Positions 18,510 through 26,306 of a DNA stretch of 54,570 bases are shown piece after piece. The notes beneath the pieces were generated by a model, which did not search any database, had not been told where the DNA came from, and was given only the letters and a program-made list of their open reading frames with translations. This DNA is from Verrucomicrobiales bacterium (lineage in GTDB: Bacteria; Verrucomicrobiota; Verrucomicrobiia; Verrucomicrobiales; SLCJ01), in assembly GCA_024636835.1 (NCBI GenBank), contig JAGXGH010000109.1, positions 1-54,570 of the forward strand. The letters run 5' to 3'. Position 1 is the stretch's first letter; every line of letters starts with the position of its first letter. The position numbers and the translations under genes were made by a program.

Positions 18510-20153
18510 TCAGTTGCCTTCGGTGACCGCTTTCACATTTTGAATGAGAAAAAGCGCGTCTTGGTAGTCACCATTACTGGCCTCTTCGAAACCTACGATG
18601 TAGCTGTTAGGTATTGGCTTTCCTTGGTAATGGCTGATCGGATAGATCCGTGCGGTGTGCTTGATCTTGGCATTTGTGGGCACGTTTGGATCGGTGCACG
18701 AGAGTTGTTTATGTCCTTCAAAGAAGAGGCTGAAGGGCTGATCTGTGGCGGTCAGCATCACAGACGATTCTCCATTTTCGAGTGGAGGGAATAGGCACTG
18801 GTGAGCATCGGGACGATCGCTGGAGCTGTCGGCGAGCTTACCGAGGACCTGTTGTTCGCCATTGATGATGATACCAAATGGCGCTGACCCTTTCGGTGAA
18901 TAACGGGCAAGCGGCGTGATGATCATCGGCTTGTTCTCGATGCTCTTAAATCGGCTGGCGACGATGCTATCGCCAATGGTAGCGGGTTTTGTGGGAAGGT
19001 GTAGATCGTTGCCGCCGACGTTCAGCGGTATGCCCAAGGCGTGGACGATCTCTTGAAGCGGTGGCTCGTTGGCTCCTTCGAACGCTTTTTGGCCGATGCC
19101 TTGAAGCGTGATGAACGTGCCGGATTCTTTTGGACCAATCTGAAGTCCGGCGCTGTGACGGAATGGTTCGGCAGTACGTTTGAAGCTGATGATGATTTTC
19201 TGTGACTCGCCGAGTGCGAGGGTTTCAGGGATGTCGCTGATCGAAAAAGCTTCGGCATCGCTGCCGGTGAGTATCGCGGCGCATGGAAGTGGAGTGGTGC
19301 CGGAATTGGTGATCGTAACCGTTGCCTGCGATGAGTTTTCCCCATCGACGGCACTCAGCGAAACAACCTCGTGGCTCGATTCGATGGGTGCTGAAAGTTC
19401 TTTGAGCGTGATGTTGCGATATTGGAGTTCAGCGCCTTCGAGTTGGATGCCCACGTAGCCTGCCTTAAGCGGTGAGTCCTTGGATGTTCTAATGTCGCTG
19501 ATCCTGGCTACCGTTTTCCCATTCACGACATGTTCGGCGTATCGGTTTGCATGGACGATGATTTCGACATGATTCCAGCCCTCGAGTTTATCGAACTCGG
19601 CAAATCGTCCGATGTAGCCGCCAGGTCCGAGGAACTGTGGAGTCCCGCCGTTCTCGTAAAGTAGCCCAGCGGTTCCTAGCCCTTGTGCTGCGTCGTCGGG
19701 CTTGGGGTGTAGTGTGGTGAATGCTTTGGACTTGAGTAAAACCAGGTCGCCGGTGTCGCCTTCCTGTATCTGACATTCGATGCAGTCCGGCCAGACTTTG
19801 TCTGTTCCGTTGAGGTGATAGAGCAGTCCGGCATCGCGGAGCGCGTCGGCTCGCGGCGGGAACCGACGATCGAGCCAGCGATATTCGAGCGTCATTTGGA
19901 AGCTGGAATACTCCTTGTTCGTCCGAATATAGCCGAAGGGAACGGTTTCACCATCGGCCACGTCTTTATACATGTGGATGGTGCCCTCGTTGACCTGAAC
20001 ATATCGTTTCGGGTCTTCGCCTACAGGCAGTTTATCAATAACAGTGGTCCAACCAGATAGGTCCGTGCCATTGAAAAGATCTTGGGCGCCGGTGAGCGGG
20101 TCGGCATGAGCCGATAGACTGACGATGAGGGCGAGCAGGAGAGTGCGATGCAT
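18510..20153 (-). CDS. Secreted DUF1080 (3-keto-disaccharide hydrolase-type) protein with Ig-like domain
   Basis: 547 residues with a signal peptide (about 1-17, ending SAHA). The DUF1080 concanavalin-like domain (about 25-255) shows the family hallmarks NGTDLSGW, GLLYHLNG, VWPDCIECQIQEGD and GWNHVEIIV. A middle Ig-like domain of the HYDIN/choice-of-anchor type (about 265-355, ATVTITNSGTTPLPC) and a C-terminal region of unknown function follow. DUF1080 enzymes act on oxidised or plain glycans outside the cell and are abundant in Verrucomicrobiota and Planctomycetota. The substrate cannot be told from sequence. It is transcribed toward metH, 92 bp away. Confidence 0.85.
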   Translation of the reverse strand: MHRTLLLALIVSLSAHADPLTGAQDLFNGTDLSGWTTVIDKLPVGEDPKRYVQVNEGTIHMYKDVADGETVPFGYIRTNKEYSSFQMTLEYRWLDRRFPPRADALRDAGLLYHLNGTDKVWPDCIECQIQEGDTGDLVLLKSKAFTTLHPKPDDAAQGLGTAGLLYENGGTPQFLGPGGYIGRFAEFDKLEGWNHVEIIVHANRYAEHVVNGKTVARISDIRTSKDSPLKAGYVGIQLEGAELQYRNITLKELSAPIESSHEVVSLSAVDGENSSQATVTITNSGTTPLPCAAILTGSDAEAFSISDIPETLALGESQKIIISFKRTAEPFRHSAGLQIGPKESGTFITLQGIGQKAFEGANEPPLQEIVHALGIPLNVGGNDLHLPTKPATIGDSIVASRFKSIENKPMIITPLARYSPKGSAPFGIIINGEQQVLGKLADSSSDRPDAHQCLFPPLENGESSVMLTATDQPFSLFFEGHKQLSCTDPNVPTNAKIKHTARIYPISHYQGKPIPNSYIVGFEEASNGDYQDALFLIQNVKAVTEGN

Positions 20154-20255
20154 GTCTCAACTTTAGCCGAAGCCCTCATCAAGACACCAGCCAATATTGC
20201 CGCTTGATTGCTTGATTGTCGGTTGCGGTTTGGGCACGAGTGCGGAGTGTGGGCG

Positions 20256-20840
20256 ATGTCGATTGATCTAGTCCTTGCCTCTGCATCGCCGCGTCGAAAA
20301 GATATGCTGGCGGATGCCGGGTATGATTTTTCCGTGGTCTCTCCGGATGTGGATGAGATCCACGATAACTCCATGGATCTATTCACCTTGTGCGAAGAGA
20401 ATGCGTGGCTGAAAGCCGATGCAGTGGCAACAGTGGTGGTCGGCGCGCTGGTGATTGGTGCGGACACCTTGGTGTGCATTGATGGCGTTAAGTTGGCAAA
20501 ACCAAAGTCGATGGACGAGGCGCGTGAGATGTTACGAAGCTTGTCGGGGCGCACCCATGAAGTCTGTTCGGCGGTGTCGTTGGTGAGAAAGGGCGAGCGC
20601 CCAGTGGATGTGCGATTCCACGTCATCAGCAAAGTGACCTTCCGCGAGCTGAGCGATGAAATGATAGCCGCGTATTATCAGAAAGTGGACCCGATGGACA
20701 AGGCAGGTGGCTATGCCGTGCAGCAGGAGCGGGAAATGATTATCGAATCAATCGACGGCGACTACTCGACGATTGTGGGTTTGCCTATTGATGTGTTGGT
20801 CGAGCAGTTGGCTGCGCAGGGGATTGAGCCAGCGCGGTGA
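20256..20840 (+). CDS. maf: Maf-family nucleotide pyrophosphatase
   Basis: 194 residues from the preferred ATG at 20256; a longer frame opens at 20208 but adds a stretch unlike the family, and a GGAG lies about 8 nt before the chosen ATG. Motifs: LASASPRRKDML near the N-terminus, SPDVDEI, the catalytic-Asp region GADTLVCIDG, KPKSMDEAREML, GRTHEVCSAV and the C-terminal DKAGGYAVQ plus GDYSTIVGLPID. Maf proteins hydrolyse non-canonical nucleoside triphosphates such as dTTP/UTP or modified pyrimidines. It stands alone, divergent from the DUF1080 gene. Confidence 0.93.
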   Translation: MSIDLVLASASPRRKDMLADAGYDFSVVSPDVDEIHDNSMDLFTLCEENAWLKADAVATVVVGALVIGADTLVCIDGVKLAKPKSMDEAREMLRSLSGRTHEVCSAVSLVRKGERPVDVRFHVISKVTFRELSDEMIAAYYQKVDPMDKAGGYAVQQEREMIIESIDGDYSTIVGLPIDVLVEQLAAQGIEPAR

Positions 20841-20933
20841 ATAGACTTGGAGAATGAGCGTATAGTGCCCAGAAGCTTAGTATCAATTGTGAGTGTGAAT
20901 CCGTTTTTAGGGGCAAGAAAATGAGCTGGCTAG

Positions 20934-20950
20934 AGTGGGGAGTTTCCACT
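20934..20950 (+). promoter_or_regulatory. Inverted repeat before the ParE-type TA pair, possible operator
   Basis: AGTGG and CCACT arms separated by 7 bp, ending 11 bp before the antitoxin ATG. TA operons are usually autoregulated from such sites. The arms are short, so this is only suggestive. Confidence 0.3.
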
Positions 20951-20961
20951 ACAATCACGTC

Positions 20962-21189
20962 ATGGCCACATTAACAGAGTTAGAACTCGAAGTCTTGCAG
21001 CTTCCTGAAGACCAGAGGGTTGCCTTGGTTCATCGTGTGCTTGAGTTGTCCGATCAATCCGATGACACAGATGTTCAGTCATTGTGGAACGATGAAATTG
21101 TGAGGAGAATTGATCTCTTAGACAAGGGTTTGACACAGCGATCATCTGCCTCAGAGGTGTTTCGTGAATTGGACCAGAAGTTGGTATGA
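20962..21189 (+). CDS. Antitoxin of the addiction-module (TIGR02574-like) family
   Basis: 75 residues from ATG 20962. Begins MATLTELELEVLQLPEDQR, then RVALVHRVLELSDQ and a C-terminal half with SLWNDEIVRRIDLLDKG, the pattern of short antitoxins paired with RelE/ParE toxins. A GTG start at 20935 would add nine unlikely residues. The stop overlaps the toxin start by 4 nt (ATGA), so the two are translationally coupled. Confidence 0.85.
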   Translation: MATLTELELEVLQLPEDQRVALVHRVLELSDQSDDTDVQSLWNDEIVRRIDLLDKGLTQRSSASEVFRELDQKLV

Positions 21190-21482
21190 TGCCTGTGGAC
21201 TTTACCTCCGAGGCTAAGGAGGATTTGTTCGATGCCGTAGAATACTACGAAGAGAAGAACCGCGGTCTTGGTCGCCGGTTGAGGGACGAGATCGCGTCCC
21301 TCTTGAACACGGTTTCATCAGCACCCTATTTATGGCGTGAAAGAGACTATGGATATCGTCGTGTTAATTGCCCCATCTTTCCGTATTACGTCGCCTATGT
21401 CATTCGTGATGGTGTTATTGTAGTAGTCGCAGTTGCAGCGAGTAGGCGTAAACCTGGCTATTGGCATTCACGTATAGATTGA
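21186..21482 (+). CDS. ParE/RelE-type toxin
   Basis: 98 residues of the ParE/RelE superfamily: FTSEAKEDLFDAVEYYEE with the N-terminal helical hairpin, LGRRLRDEIASLL, and the beta-sheet core RRVNCPIFPYYVAYVIRDGVIVVVAVAASRRKPGYW. The C-terminal RRKPGYW matches ParE more than the mRNase RelE, so gyrase rather than ribosome may be the target, an inference. It overlaps the antitoxin by 4 nt. The following 239 bp contain no gene. Confidence 0.88.
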   Translation: MMPVDFTSEAKEDLFDAVEYYEEKNRGLGRRLRDEIASLLNTVSSAPYLWRERDYGYRRVNCPIFPYYVAYVIRDGVIVVVAVAASRRKPGYWHSRID

Positions 21483-21721
21483 TATGACGAAATGCCTTCC
21501 GAGATGAAGTTTATGCTGTCGCTATCCAAGCCGAGATCCAAGAGTAAAGGCATCAACCAAGAGTGTTTAGCATGGCTAGTGGAATAAGCCTTGAAGTATT
21601 GAAGTAAGAGCGCTTAAACACATAAAGTGTTCTGATGGATTTCGGGTGTTCTGAATCTGCTTATCGAATAATCTGCTCGGACAGCCGAACTTAAGCTCCA
21701 ATTGCACAAAACTATACCGAA

Positions 21722-22852
21722 ATGGTTCCAATGAATACAAACCCGACAGCGTATCGAAAATGGATATTGATAGGCTTGTTTGCTACTGTTGGAGGGATGA
21801 TTCTTTGGATGGTGACGAAAGAGCCACTGTCATCAAATATCACGCAACCAAATGTTAATAATCCGCCAACGTCAGAACCTCTGAATCAAATCTCAGTAGA
21901 TGGATCCGTACCGACTCGATTATCTAGCCCGCCGAGTCTTACGGATAATCCTCCGCGTAAGTTCAGAGAGATGCCCGCCAGCGAACGACGAGCATTTTTA
22001 CGCGAAATGCAAAAAGACGAGTTGCCTGCGCTTTTCCAAAAGTTTTTGGATGCCGGAAGGGTTGAGGACGATCCAATGAAGCAATCTTCGATTCAAGGCT
22101 TACTCCAACAAAAGTTAATAGAGAAAGGTGTGCCTTCACAGTTCACGGAACAGATGCGTCAATTCGTTAGCGATGAAAAAAACTCCATTCTCGAACGAGG
22201 CTCAATCGTTAGTGCCTTCGCGTCCACAGGCACCAAAAGCGGCGCAGAGTTCGTGCTCTGGGTGGCCACTTCTCATCCTGAGCAAGTATTGAGAAATAGC
22301 GCGGTGGGAAACATCGCATACATGAACGGCGGCGCGGATCGCGACATGTTGGCTCCAATGATCGACCCCCTATGGCGTGACTCTGAAGATCCCCGTTTAA
22401 TCAAAAGTGTCGGCTTGGCGATGGCCAGGTCGGGCACACCGAGCAGTATTCGCTTGTTGTTGTCATCCTCTGCGGCGCCAGACGGACAGGATGAAGTTAG
22501 GAGGTTGGCTGCAGTTAGAGCTCTAGCTAAGACTTATTCAAAGAATGCTGTTCCGCCGCTTGAGGAGGCATTGCATGCAGCACCGCTCGGCAGCAGAATG
22601 CACACTATGGCATTCATGACACTAGATCAAATACCCGACGCGACCGCAGCAAAGGCGATTGTAGGTTGGTTGCAAATCGCCGATGGGAGTGCCGCAGACC
22701 TTGCCAAACAATGGGCATCCAATCCTAAGGCCACTAAGCACATAGACGCGGTGGAAGCAGCTCTGAGTCCAGATGTTCCATTCAATTCAGAACTAAATAG
22801 AGAAGCGCTGCGAACTGGCTTAAAAGCTTATCGGGCAGCCCGAGAAGAGTAA
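21722..22852 (+). CDS. Membrane-anchored protein with HEAT-like helical repeats, function unknown
   Basis: 376 residues. An N-terminal membrane anchor (about 13-30, WILIGLFATVGGMILWMV) leads into a proline/asparagine-rich linker and a long helical region. That region has repeated segments such as RNSAVGNIAYMNGG, RLIKSVGLAMARSGTPSSIRLLL and EVRRLAAVRALAKTYSKNAVPPLEEAL, spaced about 40 residues apart, as in HEAT-type solenoids. Most of the protein should lie in the periplasm. ATGs at 21722 and 21731 are both possible. No family is recognised; the neighbours are TA modules, so this may be an accessory island. A degenerate repeat begins eight bases after the stop. Confidence 0.7.
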   Translation: MVPMNTNPTAYRKWILIGLFATVGGMILWMVTKEPLSSNITQPNVNNPPTSEPLNQISVDGSVPTRLSSPPSLTDNPPRKFREMPASERRAFLREMQKDELPALFQKFLDAGRVEDDPMKQSSIQGLLQQKLIEKGVPSQFTEQMRQFVSDEKNSILERGSIVSAFASTGTKSGAEFVLWVATSHPEQVLRNSAVGNIAYMNGGADRDMLAPMIDPLWRDSEDPRLIKSVGLAMARSGTPSSIRLLLSSSAAPDGQDEVRRLAAVRALAKTYSKNAVPPLEEALHAAPLGSRMHTMAFMTLDQIPDATAAKAIVGWLQIADGSAADLAKQWASNPKATKHIDAVEAALSPDVPFNSELNREALRTGLKAYRAAREE

Positions 22853-22859
22853 TTAGAGC

Positions 22860-23200
22860 AACTAGATGTCAGGCATCAAGTAAGCGCTTGTTTGTATAAC
22901 TTGTTGAAGATGAGTAGGTCGTCGTGGTGTTGAGCAGGTAAAAGTTGGCGCGGGGATTTGACCATTCGCAGTGCGCCAGGAGTGTTTTCTGGCAATCAGT
23001 CATAGCTTTGGCTGGGAACGGAGTCTCCGTGATAGCTTCTTTTTTCTTTCCTTAATCGTTCCCCTCGCGGCTCACGGGTTTTGTGAAAGCTGTGTAGCAT
23101 GGCTCGTCCTCAGGCTCACTCAACCAGCGGGTTCCACACCTTTTCAAAACCAAGTCCTTGGAAATCCTTCACGTTCGCTGTGGCGAAGTGGGTGACTCCG
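22860..23200. repeat. Direct duplication, copy 1 (includes the vapC 3' end)
   Basis: Starts with AACTAGATGTCAGGCATCAAGT up to 22881, which is repeated exactly at 24105-24126. Similarity continues with substitutions and small indels (AAAAGTTGGCGCGGG, GCTGGGAACGGAGTC, TTTTTTCTTTCCTTAATCGTTCC) into the last codons of vapC. The 255 bp before vapC's stop hold no gene. Confidence 0.8.
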
Positions 23201-23550
23201 TGGTGGCGGAGGGTGAGGGCGAGTCGGACATCAAAGATGCGTCGCCTTGGGAACTTGGGCTGGGCGGCGGCTTTCCAGACTTCGTCCATGACAGGTCCGT
23301 TTTCGGCCCGGGTGACATTCGGGTGTTTCAGGTAGCTGGTGACTATTTCCACCGCTGCTTTTGCGGAGAGGGGTTTGCTCATGACGGTGGCGTTGCGCAG
23401 CAGGTTGTAGAGCTCAGTCAGAACGTAGTCTGTGAGGACGACGCGATCCTCGTTGAGCGATAACTCAAGTGTTGCTCGCGCCGCATGGTGCCACTTTGAT
23501 TGCGGGTTCAGCGAGTAGAACAGGATGTTGCTATCGAAACTTGTCATCAC
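23116..23550 (-). CDS. vapC: VapC-type PIN-domain toxin
   Basis: 144-residue PIN-domain ribonuclease. Acidic residues expected for the metal site are present: Asp6 in SFDSNIL, Glu in [10 protein letters not shown], Asp in [12 protein letters not shown] and Asp in [12 protein letters not shown]. The start overlaps the stop of the antitoxin by 4 nt. The last about 85 bp lie within a duplication whose second copy (24345-24440) is a frameshifted relic of the same end. VapC toxins cut specific tRNA or rRNA; the target here is unknown. Confidence 0.9.
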   Translation of the reverse strand: MMTSFDSNILFYSLNPQSKWHHAARATLELSLNEDRVVLTDYVLTELYNLLRNATVMSKPLSAKAAVEIVTSYLKHPNVTRAENGPVMDEVWKAAAQPKFPRRRIFDVRLALTLRHHGVTHFATANVKDFQGLGFEKVWNPLVE

Positions 23551-23798
23551 TCGATACCGCGGAGGGCTTCGTCATCGGTAGAAATGGCCTTGAGGTCGAG
23601 GTCATCGGCATTTTCCGCGAATGCGTTGGCAGGCAGGACGGGGAGAGTGGTTTTGCCGTCGCTGGCAGGTGGGCAGGCGCGAACCATGTGCTCCAGGCCA
23701 CGGCGCATGACTTCAGCCAGGGACCACTCGCGCTCCTTGGCGATCTGTTTCGCCTTGCGGTAGAGCTCGTCGGGGAGTTGAACTTGGGTTTTCACCAT
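23547..23798 (-). CDS. vapB: VapB-type ribbon-helix-helix antitoxin
   Basis: 83 residues from ATG 23798. N-terminal [20 protein letters not shown] is a ribbon-helix-helix DNA-binding motif, followed by [18 protein letters not shown] and a flexible acidic C-terminus that would wrap the toxin. The longer open frame upstream (to 24053) crosses an operator palindrome and an intergenic repeat, so it is not coding. A perfect 22-bp palindrome lies 6 bp before the ATG, as expected for autoregulation. Confidence 0.88.
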   Translation of the reverse strand: MVKTQVQLPDELYRKAKQIAKEREWSLAEVMRRGLEHMVRACPPASDGKTTLPVLPANAFAENADDLDLKAISTDDEALRGIE

Positions 23799-23804
23799 GA
23801 TGGT

Positions 23805-23826
23805 AATTTGCCACATGTGGCAAATT
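23805..23826 (-). promoter_or_regulatory. VapB autoregulatory operator (perfect 22-bp palindrome)
   Basis: Half site AATTTGCCACA followed by its exact complement TGTGGCAAATT. It sits 6 bp upstream of vapB. Just beyond it, on the far side from vapB, is a second inverted repeat (TTTACA-CT-TGTAAA). Ribbon-helix-helix antitoxins bind such sites to repress their own operon; the binding itself is inferred from symmetry and position. Confidence 0.75.
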
Positions 23827-23925
23827 TTACAAGTGTAAAGCGCTGGCTCTTTAGGTTTGGAGAATGGAGTCGCGTAAAACGGCTGCGCCGCACGCGATGG
23901 AAAATGGAGAGCCTGTGGCGGACGC

Positions 23926-24089
23926 TTTGCAAGCGCCGGATAATGTCGCCCAATTTCCGTTACCTCCAAGATACTTCGGATGGGGATTGGCTTGGTGGCA
24001 GGATGCCACCGCCACGGGGTGTGCTTGGCAAGGCGGCAGGATGCCACCGCCACGGGTGGGGCTTGCGCCCGTGGTTACCTGACTCCTAG
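23926..24089. repeat. 165-bp interspersed hairpin repeat, copy 1
   Basis: Starts TTTGCAAGCGCCG and contains two tandem hairpin modules built on GGTGGCAGGATGCCACC and GGCGGCAGGATGCCACCGCC, then a third stem, ACGGG-TGGGGCTTGC-GCCCGT. The whole block recurs at 41386-41557 with the same order and about 80-90% identity by eye. It lies between vapB and the second duplication copy, in a stretch without genes. Confidence 0.85.
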
Positions 24090-24104
24090 ATCGAAGATTG
24101 GTGT

Positions 24105-24432
24105 AACTAGATGTCAGGCATCAAGTGGCTATCTCATGGTCTAAAATATTGATGATTAATGGTTTGTCGTTGTATTTTGGTGGTAAAAGCTGGCGCGGGA
24201 ATTGATGTCAGGATTGGGTTTTGCAATCATTCATTGCTTCTGCTGGGAAGACAGACTCGGTAACGGCTCTTTTTTCTTACCTGAATGGTTCCACATGTGT
24301 TCACGGTTTTTGTGAACACATGTGTCCATGATTTCTCCACTGGTTCACCCAACCGGCGAGTTCCACACTTGTGCGAATATCGAGCCCTTGAAAGTCCATC
24401 ACGTTCGCGGTGGGCGAAGTGGGTGACGTTGT
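24105..24432. repeat. Direct duplication, copy 2 (decayed)
   Basis: Second copy of 22860-23200, in the same orientation. The first 22 bp are identical; later parts match with many substitutions (AAAAGCTGGCGCGGG, GCTGGGAAGACAGACTC, TTTTTTCTTACCTGAATGGTTCC). It ends in the remnant of a vapC 3' end. Together the copies flank vapBC as imperfect direct repeats about 1.24 kb apart. Confidence 0.8.
24292..24324. repeat. Perfect 13-bp-arm hairpin in duplication copy 2
   Basis: CACATGTGTTCAC, a 7-nt loop GGTTTTT, then GTGAACACATGTG. Copy 1 has only a degenerate version here (GGCTCACGGGTTTTGTGAAAGC), so the perfect stem arose or was kept in copy 2 only. No long T run follows it, so it is not a standard terminator. 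Confidence 0.7.
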
Positions 24433-24440
24433 AATGTCCG
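24345..24440 (-). pseudogene. Frameshifted 3' fragment of a vapC-like gene
   Basis: On the minus strand this reads like the last about 30 codons of the intact vapC (NVTHFA, then NV-DFQGL in a shifted frame, then a stop at 24345-24347). Relative to vapC there is a one-base insertion just after the codons for THFA (GCCCACCGCGAAC versus GCCACAGCGAAC). No 5' part of the toxin and no antitoxin precede it. Confidence 0.75.
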
Positions 24441-24491
24441 GTAATAGGGGTTAAGTCGCGCATTGCCACTAATCACCCAGTCTGTAGGCGA

Positions 24492-24728
24492 TTAACGGCG
24501 GTGGCGAGCCAGCATCAGTAACCCCGAAAACGCGAGGACGGCGGTTGAGGGCTCCGGTATGGGAACGAGGGTGCCGGAGAGGTTGATGGTGTTTCCTTGA
24601 CTGTCACATCCACAGTGAACAGTGGATGTTGTGAGATCAGCAGTCCCGAGGACGGTGGCGGCTCCGGTAATCGTGGGAAGGAAAATAGCAAGGGACGCCG
24701 ACAAGGCGACGGAAAGGGTGGATTTCAT
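24492..24728 (-). CDS. Very small PEP-CTERM protein
   Basis: 78 residues. A signal peptide (about 1-23, ending TGAA) is followed by only about 32 residues including the motif VHCGCDSQG. A PEP-CTERM sorting signal ends the chain: PEPSTAVLAFSGLLMLARHRR, with the PEP motif, hydrophobic helix and basic tail. Such tails are cut by exosortase during export to the cell surface or exopolysaccharide layer. No exosortase gene is in this window. The mature domain is unusually short, so this may be the remains of a longer gene or a genuine microprotein. Confidence 0.75.
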   Translation of the reverse strand: MKSTLSVALSASLAIFLPTITGAATVLGTADLTTSTVHCGCDSQGNTINLSGTLVPIPEPSTAVLAFSGLLMLARHRR

Positions 24729-24922
24729 TGTGCGGCCCCCTGAACTAATCTTTCAGAGTGGTCAACCAAAGGAATGCCAGAAATTTCACTCCACACTTCG
24801 CATGCAAAAACGCTGTGAAGACTTTTCGATGAGGCGTTGCATTCCTTCAAAATGAACTTTAGAGGTGATGCCAAAGTTCTTGTCCGCGATGCGGGCACGG
24901 TGCCTGTCAGGCGATTGAAATT

Positions 24923-26272
24923 ATGAACATCATTATTTTGGGAGCGGGTGAGATTGGGCGTCACATGGCGTTGAGTCTATCCAAAGACGACCACGGCACG
25001 GTGGTTATTGAGCAGGATGAGTCGGTGGCTCGGGAGTTGGAGGAACATCTCGACGCGCGTGTGATGTGCGCGGATGGTGCTTCCGCAGAGGTTCTCATCG
25101 AAGCGGGCGCTGCCGGGTGTGATCTTTTCCTCGCTCTTACCAGCAGCAACACGATTAACCTGGTGGCCTGCCGTGTGGCAAAGAAGCTGGGTGCGAAGAA
25201 GACGATCTGCCGTGTCCACCCGGGAATTCAACGCGAGCAGTGGATCTTTGATTTCCGCACGGAATTTGATATCGACCATATCTTTTCGAGTGAAAATTTG
25301 GCGGCGATTGAGTTGGCGAAGTTTATTCGTAATCCAGATTCCATTCTGGTGGAGGAGATTGCTCGCGGGCGGGTCGAGCTCCAGCAGGTCACTGTGAGCA
25401 CACGCAGTGATGCGGTGGGTCGCAGTTTGCGCGATGTGAAGATGCCGGATCGCGTGCGGGTCGGCTTGATCACTCGCAAAGGTGATGCCCACATCCCTCT
25501 TGCCGATGACCGATTGGAAGAGGGGGATTTATTGACGCTCTTTGGTGAGCCGCGAAAGTTGGAAAATGTTGTCGAACGGCTACACGGTGATTCGGGCGAT
25601 GTCCGACCAAAGCGGGTGGTGATTTTTGGCGGGGGTGAATATGGCTACTCGGTCGCGCAGATGCTGCAGGACTGGAACTGCCGCCTGCGGATTTTTGAAC
25701 AAGACCCCGAGCGCTGTGAATACCTTACCTCGACGCTCTCTAACACGACGGTGATCAACGCCGATGCGACATCGATGACAGAACTGCGTGAGGAACAGGT
25801 GGGCGAAGCGGATTTCTTCGTGGCGACGACGGGCAGTGACGAGGATAATGTGATGACTTGTTTACAGGCGAAGAATCTGGGCACGGCGAGTTGCATCACT
25901 CTGGTGCACCGAGCGGACTATGCGGATGTGATTTCGCAAAACCAAGGGACGCTCGGCATTCGGGCGGCGGTCTCGCCACGCGAGGCGACACGTCGTGAAC
26001 TGACTCGGTTCATCACGTCGGACAAATTTCACACTGTGAAGAAGTTTCCTGGGGCTGAGTTGATTGAGCTGACAGTTCCTGCGAAATCCAAACTCGTGGG
26101 GCAAGCGGTGAAGGATGTGGATTGGCCGGCTGGGTTTGGGTTGGTGGCTCGCATCCATGGAATTCATGCCGAAGTTCCAGCTGCGGATGATGTGATTGAG
26201 GCCGGCGATAATTTGTTCGCGTTGGTGGAGCCCGATGCGAAAAAACCATTCATTGCGCTGGCCACCAAGTAG
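24923..26272 (+). CDS. trkA: Trk potassium uptake regulator TrkA
   Basis: 449-residue cytoplasmic peripheral protein with two RCK modules. The first NAD-binding fold starts MNIIILGAGEIGRHMA with the GxGxxG loop; the second begins near residue 230 (VVIFGGGEYGYSVAQML). Each is followed by a TrkA_C domain (PDRVRVGLITRKGDAHIP; DWPAGFGLVARIHG). It gates the TrkH channel in response to NAD(H)/ATP. trkH follows after 34 bp in the same direction, forming a complete two-gene uptake system. Confidence 0.97.
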   Translation: MNIIILGAGEIGRHMALSLSKDDHGTVVIEQDESVARELEEHLDARVMCADGASAEVLIEAGAAGCDLFLALTSSNTINLVACRVAKKLGAKKTICRVHPGIQREQWIFDFRTEFDIDHIFSSENLAAIELAKFIRNPDSILVEEIARGRVELQQVTVSTRSDAVGRSLRDVKMPDRVRVGLITRKGDAHIPLADDRLEEGDLLTLFGEPRKLENVVERLHGDSGDVRPKRVVIFGGGEYGYSVAQMLQDWNCRLRIFEQDPERCEYLTSTLSNTTVINADATSMTELREEQVGEADFFVATTGSDEDNVMTCLQAKNLGTASCITLVHRADYADVISQNQGTLGIRAAVSPREATRRELTRFITSDKFHTVKKFPGAELIELTVPAKSKLVGQAVKDVDWPAGFGLVARIHGIHAEVPAADDVIEAGDNLFALVEPDAKKPFIALATK

Positions 26273-26306
26273 TTTGGTTCGGTGTTCAATTTCTCCCTCT
26301 TGCTGA

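Noticed and set aside
23547..24053. Long 168-residue reading of the vapB gene
   Set aside because: The extra N-terminus crosses the operator palindrome and part of the hairpin repeat; the short frame gives a normal ribbon-helix-helix start.
23926..24089. CRISPR array
   Set aside because: The repeated units are hairpins without regular unique spacers, and no cas genes are present.
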